In this document: positions 1-12,300 of the stretch, one piece after another
How positions within the stretch are numbered: the stretch's first letter is position 1
Layout: every line of letters starts with the position of its first letter
Source: Manduca sexta
Lineage: Eukaryota > Arthropoda > Insecta > Lepidoptera > Sphingidae
Length of the DNA stretch: 64,000 nt
NCBI RefSeq assembly: GCF_014839805.1
Contig: NC_051118.1
Coordinates: 186,001-250,000, forward strand
Direction of reading: 5' to 3'
The notes under the pieces: generated by a model
The model's input: the letters and a program-made list of their open reading frames with translations, nothing else
Database searches by the model: none
What the model was told of the DNA's origin: nothing
Position numbers and translations under genes: made by a program

Positions 1-198
1 TTATACTATCTCCATACCAAATTTTGCTTTCTTATACCACGTCTTTAACGGGATAAAAAGTATCCTATGCCCGTCTCCTGGTTCTAAGCTACCTCTCCAC
101 CAATTTTCAGCTCTTGTGCTATTCTTACTAAGAATATTTAGCATCATTAGTTTATAGTGAAAACGTTACAAATTTATTGATTTGTTTTAATCACATAC

Positions 199-304
199 CT
201 GTTCGGCATAGGAGGCATTGGTGGGTGCATGAAGCGTGCCATGGAGGATATCACTTGGGGCAGGGTTGCCAGTCCAGGGGAGCCAGCAGTCATATCACTT
301 ACAC
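199..304 (-). CDS. RNF123: RNF123 exon (last in window)
   Basis: The acceptor is ATTATATCCAG and the donor GTATGTG. It encodes VSDMTAGSPGLATLPQVISS, then MARFMHPPMPPMPN. It joins the previous exon in phase across a 2.6-kb intron. The methionine- and proline-rich content resembles the low-complexity linker at this place in vertebrate RNF123. The remaining exons, including the RING finger, are outside the window. Confidence 0.75.
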
Positions 305-3300
305 CTGGATATAATTAGCTTAGAAGTTGCTAGACAATTCTTAAAGTAACATTTGGTAGGGGGATTGTACCCGCGATATAGTGACCGTATACATAGAGCA
401 GTGGCGATGTGTCCATACAACTCAATTCCTACCGGCTTCCCTTTTAGGTTCAAGTATTTTTGTCTTAGTTTTTTGTTAAATTGGTCGCAATGTGTTAACT
501 GAGGCAACTTTTTTGCGTCGGGTTACTTTTTGAAAAATTTCACTCTTCGCCCATGACATAGAGTAAAATCAGCTATAGTGGCCCACATAAGTATGTCGCA
601 TTCCGGTATCAATGCGTATTTTCAAACAGGCCAGCATAATTGTGTAGATTGGTAAAGGCTCATCATCTCATTGTTTAAACCTGGACTCTACTCCAGTTAT
701 CAGGTGCAGAATGGTACTGGCAGTTTATTTTAATATTTCTTGAACTTCTTTTTGTATTAAAAGATTTATTGCCGCGAGATTCAAATCAAGAAGAGCTGAT
801 AACTTTGAATGTGTTTCGTATATTTAATGATACTATAATACGTCAGGTTTTTTATCGTTTACAAAATAAGAATAAAACCATAACTAAAGAATTACTTTGT
901 AAATGACTAAATAATTATTATCAACCGAAAGAACTACAAAAAGTTAGTTATTACGAAGCTTTTAAGGGCAAATATAAATGTAATTGCTACCAGCCATTAA
1001 AACTGGAAAACCTTTTAAAAACTTACAAAACACTGTCTATTTTTAACACAACTTCGAAATCGATACAAATACCAAACTGTTGTTATAAATAAAATTTTAA
1101 TGACTTATTGTTTAATTACGTTTTTACTAAAAATATATTGAAAGAAACGAACGTTACTTCAGCCAGAGACAAAAGAGACATAGAAAAGGGTGTGAGCATA
1201 CATCACTAATGCCTGGCCCACTAGTGATGTGTTCTTACCGGTGAGCTGTCTATGGGGCACTGGTGCCTTTACTCCAACACAAACAAACATTTAAATCTTT
1301 TACTAGATAGCAATACGGTTTCACACACACACACACACACCATCACGCATTTATCCCCGTATGCAGAGGTGCCACCAGGGCACCCACTTTTCGCGGAGTG
1401 TATTCCGTCACAGGATGTGATAGGGGGCGAGCCTATCGCCAAATCGGGCACAAATTCCAGACTCCGGCTGATATTGAGCAGAAAAACCCAAATATCACTT
1501 TGACCGATCCGGGATTCGAACCCAGAACCTCAGAGCGCTGCCGTACCGCGCATGCAGTACAACTACGCCACTGAGGCAGTCTCACTCGGTTTCACTCACG
1601 TATTATTAGTCGGAATCGAAGCCAGATTGATGTGATCGAGAGGCCTCCGCAATGCGACGTCTTCTCGCCCATGAAGGTGACCTATCTAATACCTAGAGAC
1701 TGGTCGGCGATTCCGCAATATATGAGTTAACAGTTTTGCTATCTAGTAATTTAATATGTTTCGCGAAGTTTTAGTATTATTGAAATTTGTTATTTCAAAA
1801 TAAAAACATTCTTTTGATCTTATTAAAAGTCACAAAGACCTAAATAGTAGACACGTACTTTTTAAACTCCTAAGTTGTGTATGACATCTCTCCATCCAAT
1901 GAAGCGTTCCAAAAATGTATTCGCAGCTCAAATCTCGTCTAGAACGAAACCTATCATGCGAGTAATTGGCTCTATTAACTCATCACCTACAGTAAATCCA
2001 TTCGCGATTGGTTCCGAGGCTCAATCAACGGAATCCCCATTCAGCACGTTCATCTATAATTGGTGTGAGCTTTGAAATAGATTCACGTGCGAAAATATCA
2101 ATCTCGTGCAAAAAGTTTACAAGTTACAATTTTTTTTTAGATTTAACAAAAATTTTATTTTATGTATCTTGTACATTTAACAATAGGTTGTATAATAGGG
2201 GCTGTAGCTAGGATGCCTTTTAACAATCGTTGACGCTAACGTTATGATGAGTACGACATATACTAACAATAGAGTTATCGATAGCGTATGTTATTTCCAT
2301 ACATTTTTTCTGCTATCTATTAGCGGTAACGATTGTAAAAAGAGACGTTGGCTTACGACCTGACGACCCTAGTTTGTTAAGTTATTTTTTAATAAGTTGT
2401 TTTTCTAAACGGAATCGTATTCTTATGTATTTATTACTTAATTTTTTTTTCTTTTATATCATCATCACCATCATCATAAGTTCCAGGATGTCTATTACTA
2501 AACATATGCCTTCCTCAAAGACTTTTTTGGACGGGTATGGCAATTTGACTCCCTGCATCCGAGGTAAGTGGAGTTGAGTCCAGTTATAGTTGGCTGACGA
2601 GATGTTGATCCTTAGTCGGTCGACACAATTATGCTGGCCTCTTTCTAATCCGACTTGTTCGAAAGCTTCCTGCATTCAGTAGTCTGCCAAGCTTGTAGGG
2701 GTCGAGCATCCAATGGGCTTACCGATACATATTATGGTAATTTATTACTTAACTCAAAGTTTATTTAAAAACTGGTAGAGTGATTACTCGCATACTTTTA
2801 CAAATGCATTAATATTTACAAACAAAACTAATTTATAATTTTAAACGTAAAAATAAAATCATGCATCAACAAAAAGTTCCAAAACAATTAAAAATAACAC
2901 AAAGCCAACTTTAATACTACAAAGGTCTCACGTTAACACGAATTTACCAGTGTCAATGCCCCCAGCTCTGTTATAATTCGGCTCGAAGCTTTGTATGAAA
3001 GGATTATCTTCTCCAAGCACGCTGATGAGGTCCTGTCTGCAAACATAGCTCTATTGTAAGATGTATCAATTGAAAAAGAACTCAAACACGACTTAGATAA
3101 GATCCAAATCACCTTAGAGTCCTGACTAGAAAAGGCAGGACTCCGCCCAGACGATCGACGTTGTAAAAGTCCAGTTCGCCGTCAATAAAGGTCCTTGCCG
3201 GCACATGAGGCGGCAGTTGCCTGGAATAGCAATGCGTACGTGTTATTACTTCGGGGTTCTGCGCAATAAAATTTTACAAACGAATGTAATTTGGATGCTA

Positions 3301-6300
3301 CAGCGAGTACTGCCGACTTTGAGCTAGGCAATGATAATCCCAACCCAGAATATGTGTTTTTATTATTTTTAGAAAAATAGTACTAATAAATAGGATTGTT
3401 AAATTAGATACAGTTAAGTATTATTACAAATGCGTATTAAAAATGTCAGTGCAAATAATCATACTTTTAGATAATCCCAACCGAGAATATGTTTTTTTAT
3501 TATTTTTAGAAAAAGAGTACGAACAAAATCGGACTGTTAAATTAGATATACTAAGAATTACGATAACAATTACGTATTAAAAATGTCAGCGAAAGATTTT
3601 AATACCCTCAAACTGAGGTTTCTACACAAATGAGATAACTATCACTTAAAGATTACAAATGCCAAATACAGTGCCTTACTTTGCCCAAACCTTAAAATTT
3701 CCATATTTTGAACTCACGAGTTGCCGATAGGATTTTCGCTCCATAATTTCAAGACCGCTGTGAGGAGACGCGCATGACAGCACCAAGATATCGCCGGCGA
3801 GTTTCGAGATATGTTGAACAACCTCTGAAATACGTATTTCATACCAAACATAAACTTTTGACGGCTTCTTGATTTGGAACTGCAAGTTTTGTAATTTTGC
3901 TGTATTCTTGATACGACTAGTAGTAATATGGAAATTTTGTAATTTGAAAGTACAATTTGGTTTGCATGTTTATGCTTTTAAGAATTTCTACTAAACGTGA
4001 ACGAATCAAAATCTAGAAATAAATAACTTATAAAAATTTAGGAAAGAAATAGGATCCATTTCATGCATCATTACTACATAGTACAAAACAAAGTAGCTTT
4101 CTTTGTTCCTATGTATGCTTAAATCTTTAAAACTACGCAACGGGTTTTGATGCGGTTTTTTTTTAATAGATAGAGTGATTCAAGAGGAAGGTTTATATGT
4201 ACATAATAATAACATCCATTAAATAGTGAATAAATACTCTTATTTTGTTATGTTATACCCGTGCGAAGCCAGAGCCTGTTTTTATTTACAACGTTCACAG
4301 GTTTTCTGTAGTGTATTTAGTATCAGCATTGCACCCGTGCGAAGCCGGGGCGGGTCGCTAGTTCATTTATAAATAAAACTGGAAACCGGATAGTGTTAAT
4401 TGGTTCCGAAACAATGAGCATCATTTTGAAAATAGTCCACGCCATTCTCCAACAGGAAGATTTAAGAGCCTCTATAAATTCAATTGAAAAACAAAATGAA
4501 TGAAAAGCAATACCATGTCAAGGATACAATTGTCCATGATGTATCTTCTGAACTTTTCCAGAAAGATCTTACGCGTTGAAGGCACCATGTTAGTCCCGTC
4601 CGTATTGTCCAATAGGATAAGTAGGAACTCTAGCTGTCAGAAAATTATCATCATAATGTAAATTGAGCATTTTTAGGCGAATAATAGCTGATTTTAATTT
4701 CTGATCCTTACTGCTAGATAGCAGTCTAAGATTAGAGTTGACAGTGAAAATAGACCAATCAGAATAAAGTATTTTGTCGTGCTTAAAATAACTGATTTTG
4801 ATTGGCTGATTTTGATTACTCTTACCATTGATCTGACGTTAGATATTGTCATTGCGTATCAAAATAAGCCGTATATTGAACTTTGTTCGTGCAATTCGAT
4901 TTGTGGGAGACACAGATCTATGTCGGTCTCACAGAGACAATTCGCGGATATAGGTCCACAGAGCTGGATTTACATGAACTCAACCTTAAAACTACCCGGA
5001 CCCACCCAAGTATAATTTCAGGTACCCTAAGTTGCGGATGCATGCAAAAACATATCCTACGACCTTCGACATGAGAGACAGAGTGAAGGAAGTTAGGCAG
5101 CTTAAATTCATGAGTACGATAGAAATCCGAAGATAAATGGATTTCCATGAATTAAAACCTTTCCAAAAGAACCTTTCCAAAAGGAACCTTCAGTTACACG
5201 TCAGCTCACCTGAACTTGTTCTAAAGGAGCTATAGCCTTGGTGATTTTATTGCAGTCCTCTTTGTACTGAGACTCCGTTGTAGCATCGTCTTGAGGAGGC
5301 GGCAATAGTTTTGATATTTTGTCTATAACGTATTAACGTATAACGTATAAAAACTTTTAGGCATCTAGTTATAGTTTTAAACATAAATAAAAATATCTTG
5401 TAGAAATTTACGAAAATCAAGTGACACCTCCAAAGCACGTATCTATAAATGCGCCCAATATTTTTTTACACTGAATTTCACATTTATGATAATACGGTGA
5501 TGAAATCTATTTCAATAGAAATTGTTTTTTTATTTATTTATTTTAAGTTTTTATTGTACACATGTACAAGAGTAAAAGACATAGTATATCCATTTATTAT
5601 TAATTCAGAACAATTGGCAGTCTCATCACTCGAGGCAAATTGCTCAAAATGTAAATAAAGTGATGTAATCTTTATTTATTGTCAAATGTCACAACGTATA
5701 CTTAGGTGCGTATTCACAAATGTTACTTACGTAAGTATGCTGCTATGACAATTAATCTGTTTCTCAGTACTTACATGATATCCTCGACCATACGCAGCCT
5801 AAGGGGCGCTGTGATGGCTTATATTGAAATACAACTCTACTTCAGTAGGTGATTACGATTAACAAAGCTGATCAAGGCCAAAGAAAACTATGAAATTTCC
5901 GACACTATGTGTCGGGCGTACCGTGCGTCCTCATAGTATTGTTTGTGAATAAGGGTGTTAATACCTGTGCCTGTCGGTGCAAATGGAGAATATTTTATGA
6001 CACCCTTCTCAGCCATTTCTGAAATTAATCAAATAAGTCCTACGAATATTATAAATGCGAAAGATTATGAGGGTGGATGTATGTATGTTTGATCCTCTTT
6101 CACGAAAAAACTACTGAACGAATTTGGATGAAACTTTACAGTAATATTGGTTATATATCAGAATAATACAGGATACAATTTATAATGATTTTGAGTATTG
6201 TCATAATATAGTAATACGTATCAAGTAAGTCGGAAAAAAAATATCCCGAAAAACTCCTTTACGTGAGCGAAGCCGCGAGGAAAAGCTAGTATTTCATAAA

Positions 6301-9300
6301 ATTAAGAGGTTTAAAATCGTGTTTAATTAGCTGACGGCTTTATTAAAAAATATGTTATTATTTGACAATCACGGACTGGCGTATAAAGATCGATACAGTG
6401 TGGGATAGGAAGAACGATCAAAATAAAAGAAGTTAAAAAATCTCCTTTATCTTTTCCTTTTTATACAGTTGCTAAACTAGAATGATTGAAAAGAATAGAG
6501 TTTAGATGATTCAATTTTCATACTTGGTACTCTAATAGCAGGTTTCATAGCATACCTATAATCCTAGGGTCAGTTTCTCCCTGTACAGCGGTGGGTCGCT
6601 GCCACCAAGGCTTGCGTATTACTGTTCTCAACACTGCGTCATCAGGGCATTTGATGTTTAAGAAATTATCGAATCTGTAACAAAATTCTTGAATTTTTTA
6701 AAATGCACTAAATATTAGGTAGGCTTTAATTATTATAATGCAAGTGGAAATATCTGTAATGTTTAACAGCTAAGCCATTGAAGATATTTTGATGAAAATT
6801 GACGTGGAGTGATATGAAACATTCAAAAGCTTTAGGTAGTATTTTTAAAACAAAAACTAGCTAACGTAGAAACTAATTACAACAATTAAAAATAGGAAAC
6901 AAAAATAACCCAAACTAATATCAATAATTAAAATTAGGTATGTTTATAATTCTATGAACTTCATTAGGCATACTTTACTTTTCATTTCGGAAGTTTACAT
7001 GCGGGTAACTTCTCGTTTAGTTTTTTTATTTGGTTTTTATTAATACTCACGAGATCTTATTGAAGAACACATATTTGACGAGATGGTGTCTCGTCTCCCG
7101 ATGCTGCATCAGACCACACAACACGTACACACCCTCCTGTTGCTGATTGAAGTGCATGTCCTAGAATTTCACCAATTTTCTTCTCTAAATAGATCTTAGA
7201 ACTGGCTTGATAGGATATACTTTTTAAGCATCTTGCAGGAATTACCTACGTGGCTTAGATTTTACAAAAGATGTCGACAATATTAACAGTTCTTCTTCCT
7301 TACCTTCTATAGATCTAAATGTTTCTTTGTCTCTACAGAGACATAGATCACAGATGTGTTGTGATGCTACGTGTCATTCTTATCTACTACATGCGTTTGT
7401 ATAAAGATCTAGATATATCTTTCTATTGCTTTGAATGACGAGACGAGCTTACTGTTCGCTTGATGGTAAGCGATACGACCGCCATTAAACAGTAGAAACA
7501 CCATCCAACATCTTTAATTATAAAGTATTGTTTAATATTTTACTGTGCTCGTGCTCCTAAGACATGGCCACAATGTCCTTCAAACCGAAACACAATAGTG
7601 ACTGCCTACACACACTGCTGCTTGGCGGCAGAAATAGATATTGCGGTTGTACTTACCCAAGCGGACTCTCACATATGAGAGACCTACCACCAGTAAATTT
7701 GCGTTTGCGTTGCGTGGGCGTAATTAAATAATTAAATAAATATAGTTTTTAATTACCGGTGACACAAGATCGAAGAGCAGACACTCTCTGACCATACAAT
7801 GCTCGAAGACGTCGCAAAGGGCTGCTTCGTCAAGGAACGTCCACAGGAGGTCGAGCAGAGTGCACAATCGTGGCTGAGGCTGAGCCAACAGTTTTGTTGC
7901 TAGACCATTCTAGAAACAGTTACAATACTGAAGGTTTTCTGTTATAAGATTTAAGTAAAGACCTAGGGATCTTTCTATTCTACGTGCAACGAAATTAAAC
8001 GAACTTATAAATTTAAACATAAAAGACAATGTAAAATTACAACATTTATCTAGAAGTTGATCTGTATCAACTAAGGTATCCTCATTTAAGAATAAAGATT
8101 CGCTCGTCATCAAGTAAATTGAGAGAGATACTGTAGCTTGTTACGATCGTCCCAATATTTATCAAATAAAAAAGTGATTTAATTCAATATCTTAATAGTA
8201 TTATAAATACAACATTTTGTTTGGATGTCTTGAAGTAAAAACAGAAAGAGCTGAAAGCATTTGAGTGAAAGGCATACGTATAGATCATGTGCTGGATTAA
8301 CACAGAGGCTACTTTTATCTCGATGATTTGCTTCCATGAGAAATAATGCTTTATAAGCTGAATTTTAAATAAATGGCGCTGACATCGTATAAGTGACGAT
8401 ATGAAAGGATTCTTCTTCTTCTTGTATTGCTTCTCCAACTAGTGAAGATTGGCAGTCAGCTCAGCATATCTTCTTTTGCCTTTTGCAAGACGAAATATTT
8501 CTATAGCGTTTGCAATCTCAGTCCACTCGCGGATGTTCCGTAACCACGATTTTTTCCTGCGACCGATTTTCTTTTGCCCGCTACTTTTCCCATCATTATG
8601 AGCTGTAGGAACTCGTACCTGTAGCACTACTTTGCTGGTTATACATCTTAGTTTACTTCTATACAGCATACTTACAAAGTTCTCATCCCTGGCCTTCATG
8701 AAGAACTCCGTAGCGTGCTGGTCCACATGCATGCCCCTGGATTTAATACCGAGGGCCCCGCGCATACGAGGTAGGAGTTCTGCCACCACTACGTAAGACA
8801 GGCGAAGGACGTTCCCCAACTCCATGACTACGATACGAGATAAAGACATCAGGAACGCCTGTGGGCGAAAATGACTTCATTGTAAATGGATTGGCATCTA
8901 TATTGTCTCGATAGGCGAACGACCTCTCCTCTTCAATCAACATAATTATGTTGGTTTGTTCGTATCCCAGGTCGACCCTGAACGGTATACTTACGTGGAC
9001 TATTATGGCGGCATTTACACTTAGTACGATGGTCGCTATCTGGGCGAGTACAAATATTCTAACACCAGCAAAATAGTACCTGAATGCTATCCTAAGCAAG
9101 GATAAGGAACGTATGATTTTGAAATTATGTTTCTGTACTTCTATTCCATTTCAAAATGTATATATGTTTATTAACAAGTTTTGAAGTTTTATTTATTTAT
9201 TTATTTACACTTCATATACATACATGTATATCGGCGGACTTAATGCCAAAGGCATTCTCTCCCAGTCAACCTAAGGGTGGTGCAGAGATAAATAAGGTAG

Positions 9301-12300
9301 GTGCATCATGGATATTAATTAATAATACATAAACATACATAAAAGAACTATAATGTATAACTATATTAAATACAAACAGAATATAAGAAATATTATAAAT
9401 ACATAAAATACAGATTATAAATACATAAATATATATTATGTACATACTAATAATAAAAAGTTTAGAATTAACGTGATAACTCTTCTGCTTCTTTTAACAA
9501 AAGCTGCCGTACTCTCCTTTTGAAGGCAAGCCGAGAAGTGGCCGTTCGAAAAAAGAGTGGTTAGTGCCCGCAAAGAACGGCGCTGGCGTATAGGTAGCCA
9601 TTTTAGATCAAGACGATAGGAAGAAATGTGATCATATTTGCGGAGATTATACACGAAACGAATGCAGTTATTTAGAAGTCGGTCCAGTTTGTTGAGTTGG
9701 TCTGCATTCAGATCAAAATAGCATACATCACCATAGTCGATTACAGGAAGAATTAAGGCTTGCACAAGCATAGTCCTGGTCTTGAGCGGCAGGAAGTTCT
9801 TCAGGCGGTATAGAGTCCGGAGAGTACCGGTGACTCTCTGGCAGACAGATGTTACCTGGGGTCTCCAGCTCAGGGTGGAGTCGATGTGCAAACCGAGATC
9901 TACAACACTGGAGCTCCAAGGAATGATATTGCCGTTGAATAAAACAGGCGGAATGATCGTACCATCCAACCGGCAAATCATCCTTGGACTACCCACAATA
10001 ATGGCTTGACATTTCGCAGGGTTTACAGATAAGCCGAAATTGTCAGACCAGATCTTAATTTGAGCTAGGTCCCTATTCACCCTGTCCACAGCCGCGGCTA
10101 CACAATCTACTCCATCCCTAGAATATATTTGCAAGTCATCGGCATACAGGTGGTACGCACATTGAAGTTCTTGAGTTAGGAGGTTAATAAAGATAGAAAA
10201 CAATAATGGGGACAGTATGCCGCCTTGAGGGACTCCAGACTCGATATGGCACCAGCCGGACGAGGCATCGCTAAGTCGCACCAACTGCTGGCGTCCCTGA
10301 AGATAAGAAGAAAACCAATCCAGAGCCGAAGGAGAGATCAAGAAGTGAGAGAGGATGGCTAGAAGGATGTCGTGACTGACGGTATTAAAGGCGTTCGAGA
10401 AATCAACCAAAGCCAACACAGTGACCTTGGCATCCTCCATGCCCGCCCTAATATCGTCAGTCACTTTAAGTAGTGCTGTGGTAGTGCTGTGACCAGACCT
10501 GAAACCTGATTGCAGTGGAGACAACAGATCATTTAGTTGCTACACCTTTTTCGACATCTTCTTAAATTCAGCGCTCTGAGGGTCGACAATCGCGTGAGGC
10601 GATGTTTTTGGTGTGTACACAGATTCTGAACTGTGAATGCGCAGGGCGACTTCATCTTCAGCGGCTTTCGATGACTCGGATTTAGTCTGAGTGTATGAAC
10701 AATTTAGACATTAATAGCGTTTATTTTACATTGGCCTTTCATAGTTTGGGCTAGCATATACTAGGTAGGTCAGTTTAAAATAGTTATTGTTCATTATTAT
10801 AGACTAATTGAAATAGGTAACTAATGCAAATAGTAACGTTCAGATCGATAGTTAAAATCAACCAATCAGAATAAGCTTTGTTTTTGGAAGCCTTACAAGT
10901 GATTAATTTTGATTGGTTTAATCATGAGATTGATCCGAAGTTAGCGATTGAGATGGTTTAATAAAATGAGCTGTATTATGTCACTGTCGATCTGTCCAAA
11001 GAACTAGATACAAAACAAATTTATCTATATATATAAAAATTAATCCCTATTTCCCTTGGTCACGCCATCACGCGTGAACGGTTGGACCGATTTCACAAAT
11101 TTTTTTGTTGTTGTGTTTGTTATTCTCAGGAGAAGGATCTAATGAAAGAAAAAAATAAGAAAGTTGAGCCGAACGTTAGAAAATTTAAGAAAAGTTAGTT
11201 TCAGCGATTGACAGAATGCGCGCTGCAAATTCATAGTTAAGGCGGGACACCGTCTGTCGGGTCAACTAGTAATATTATAAAATTAATCAAAGTCATTAAT
11301 TGTTTGATAAGTCTATAAATGATAATGATCGCGACCATACCTTACTACTTTTGGTTGTGAGTGAAGGCTTCAAATCGGACATCTTCGATAGCTCCTCCAG
11401 GAGGACATCCAGGGATTTGAACAGGATAGCGGCCCGGGAACACTCCTGTATGGTGGGATTTGCAGCGGCGCGTATCCCTCCACTGGAAACCTATATTGCA
11501 CAAGAATTATGTAAATATTTCTGTGAAATTTATTTAGTCTAGATTCACTATCGCATATTATTTACTACTATGACAGAAAATATACGCGAATTTTAGACAT
11601 CGAAATAAATCTTTTTTTTTCAATAGGTAAAAATAAAAATAAAATGTATAATTGATTGTAAAATGTAGGTATAAACCTAACTCTGCCCTGTGAACATAAA
11701 GGTGCAGTCTTCGAAACGTCAGGAGAAGACATCCTACTAATATTATAAATGCGAAAGTTTGTTAGGGTGGATGTATATATCTTTGTTCCGCTTTCACGAA
11801 AAAACTGGATTTGGATGAAACTTTACAGTAATATTGGTTATACATCAAAATAACACAGAGGATACAATTTATAATGATTTTGTGTAATTTGGTCATAGTA
11901 TAACGATATATATCAAGTAAGTCAGAAAAAAAATTATCCCAGAAAACTCCTTCACGTAGGCAAAGCCGCGAGCAAAAGCTAGTATAAAAAGACGCGCTAA
12001 AATCCGAAAAATAGTTTCAATTCGTTATAATGCATTACTCACACAAATGGCACGTGTCCAAAGTTTGCGTAAAGATGTTCCTGCATCGCCAGTGAAACCG
12101 CTGGGAAGTACGCCACGCCGGAGCCGTGGGACACTTTGTCGAACGCTACGCCCATGGAGAGCCCGTTCCTGGTAAAATATACACCTTTCAAGGATCACAC
12201 CTGAATTGTTAAGCCAAGGCAGCAGTGCCGAATTTATAGTTTCCTAAGCTCCCACTGAGTGTAGCGGCCGCGCATGACGTGCGTTTTTGCGAGTGCAAAA

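Noticed and set aside
295..507. A 70-residue minus-strand frame
   Set aside because: It overlaps the RNF123 acceptor near 305 in the wrong frame and resembles nothing.
1500..1581. tRNA gene suggested by A and B box motifs (and the same at 26835, 51575, 56777)
   Set aside because: The sequence continues into a repeated body with a (TG)n tail and cannot fold as a full tRNA; it is the head of a SINE.
3676..3885. A 69-residue frame that looks like a separate conserved exon
   Set aside because: The family match and the phase both belong to another frame over 3718-3824 (RNF123).
7910..8113. A 67-residue frame just upstream of an RNF123 exon, considered as the missing block
   Set aside because: It ends exactly at the TAG of the splice acceptor and shows no family pattern; it is probably intron.
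8743..9099. A 118-residue frame
   Set aside because: It is made of repeat F and other repeat pieces read in frame by chance.
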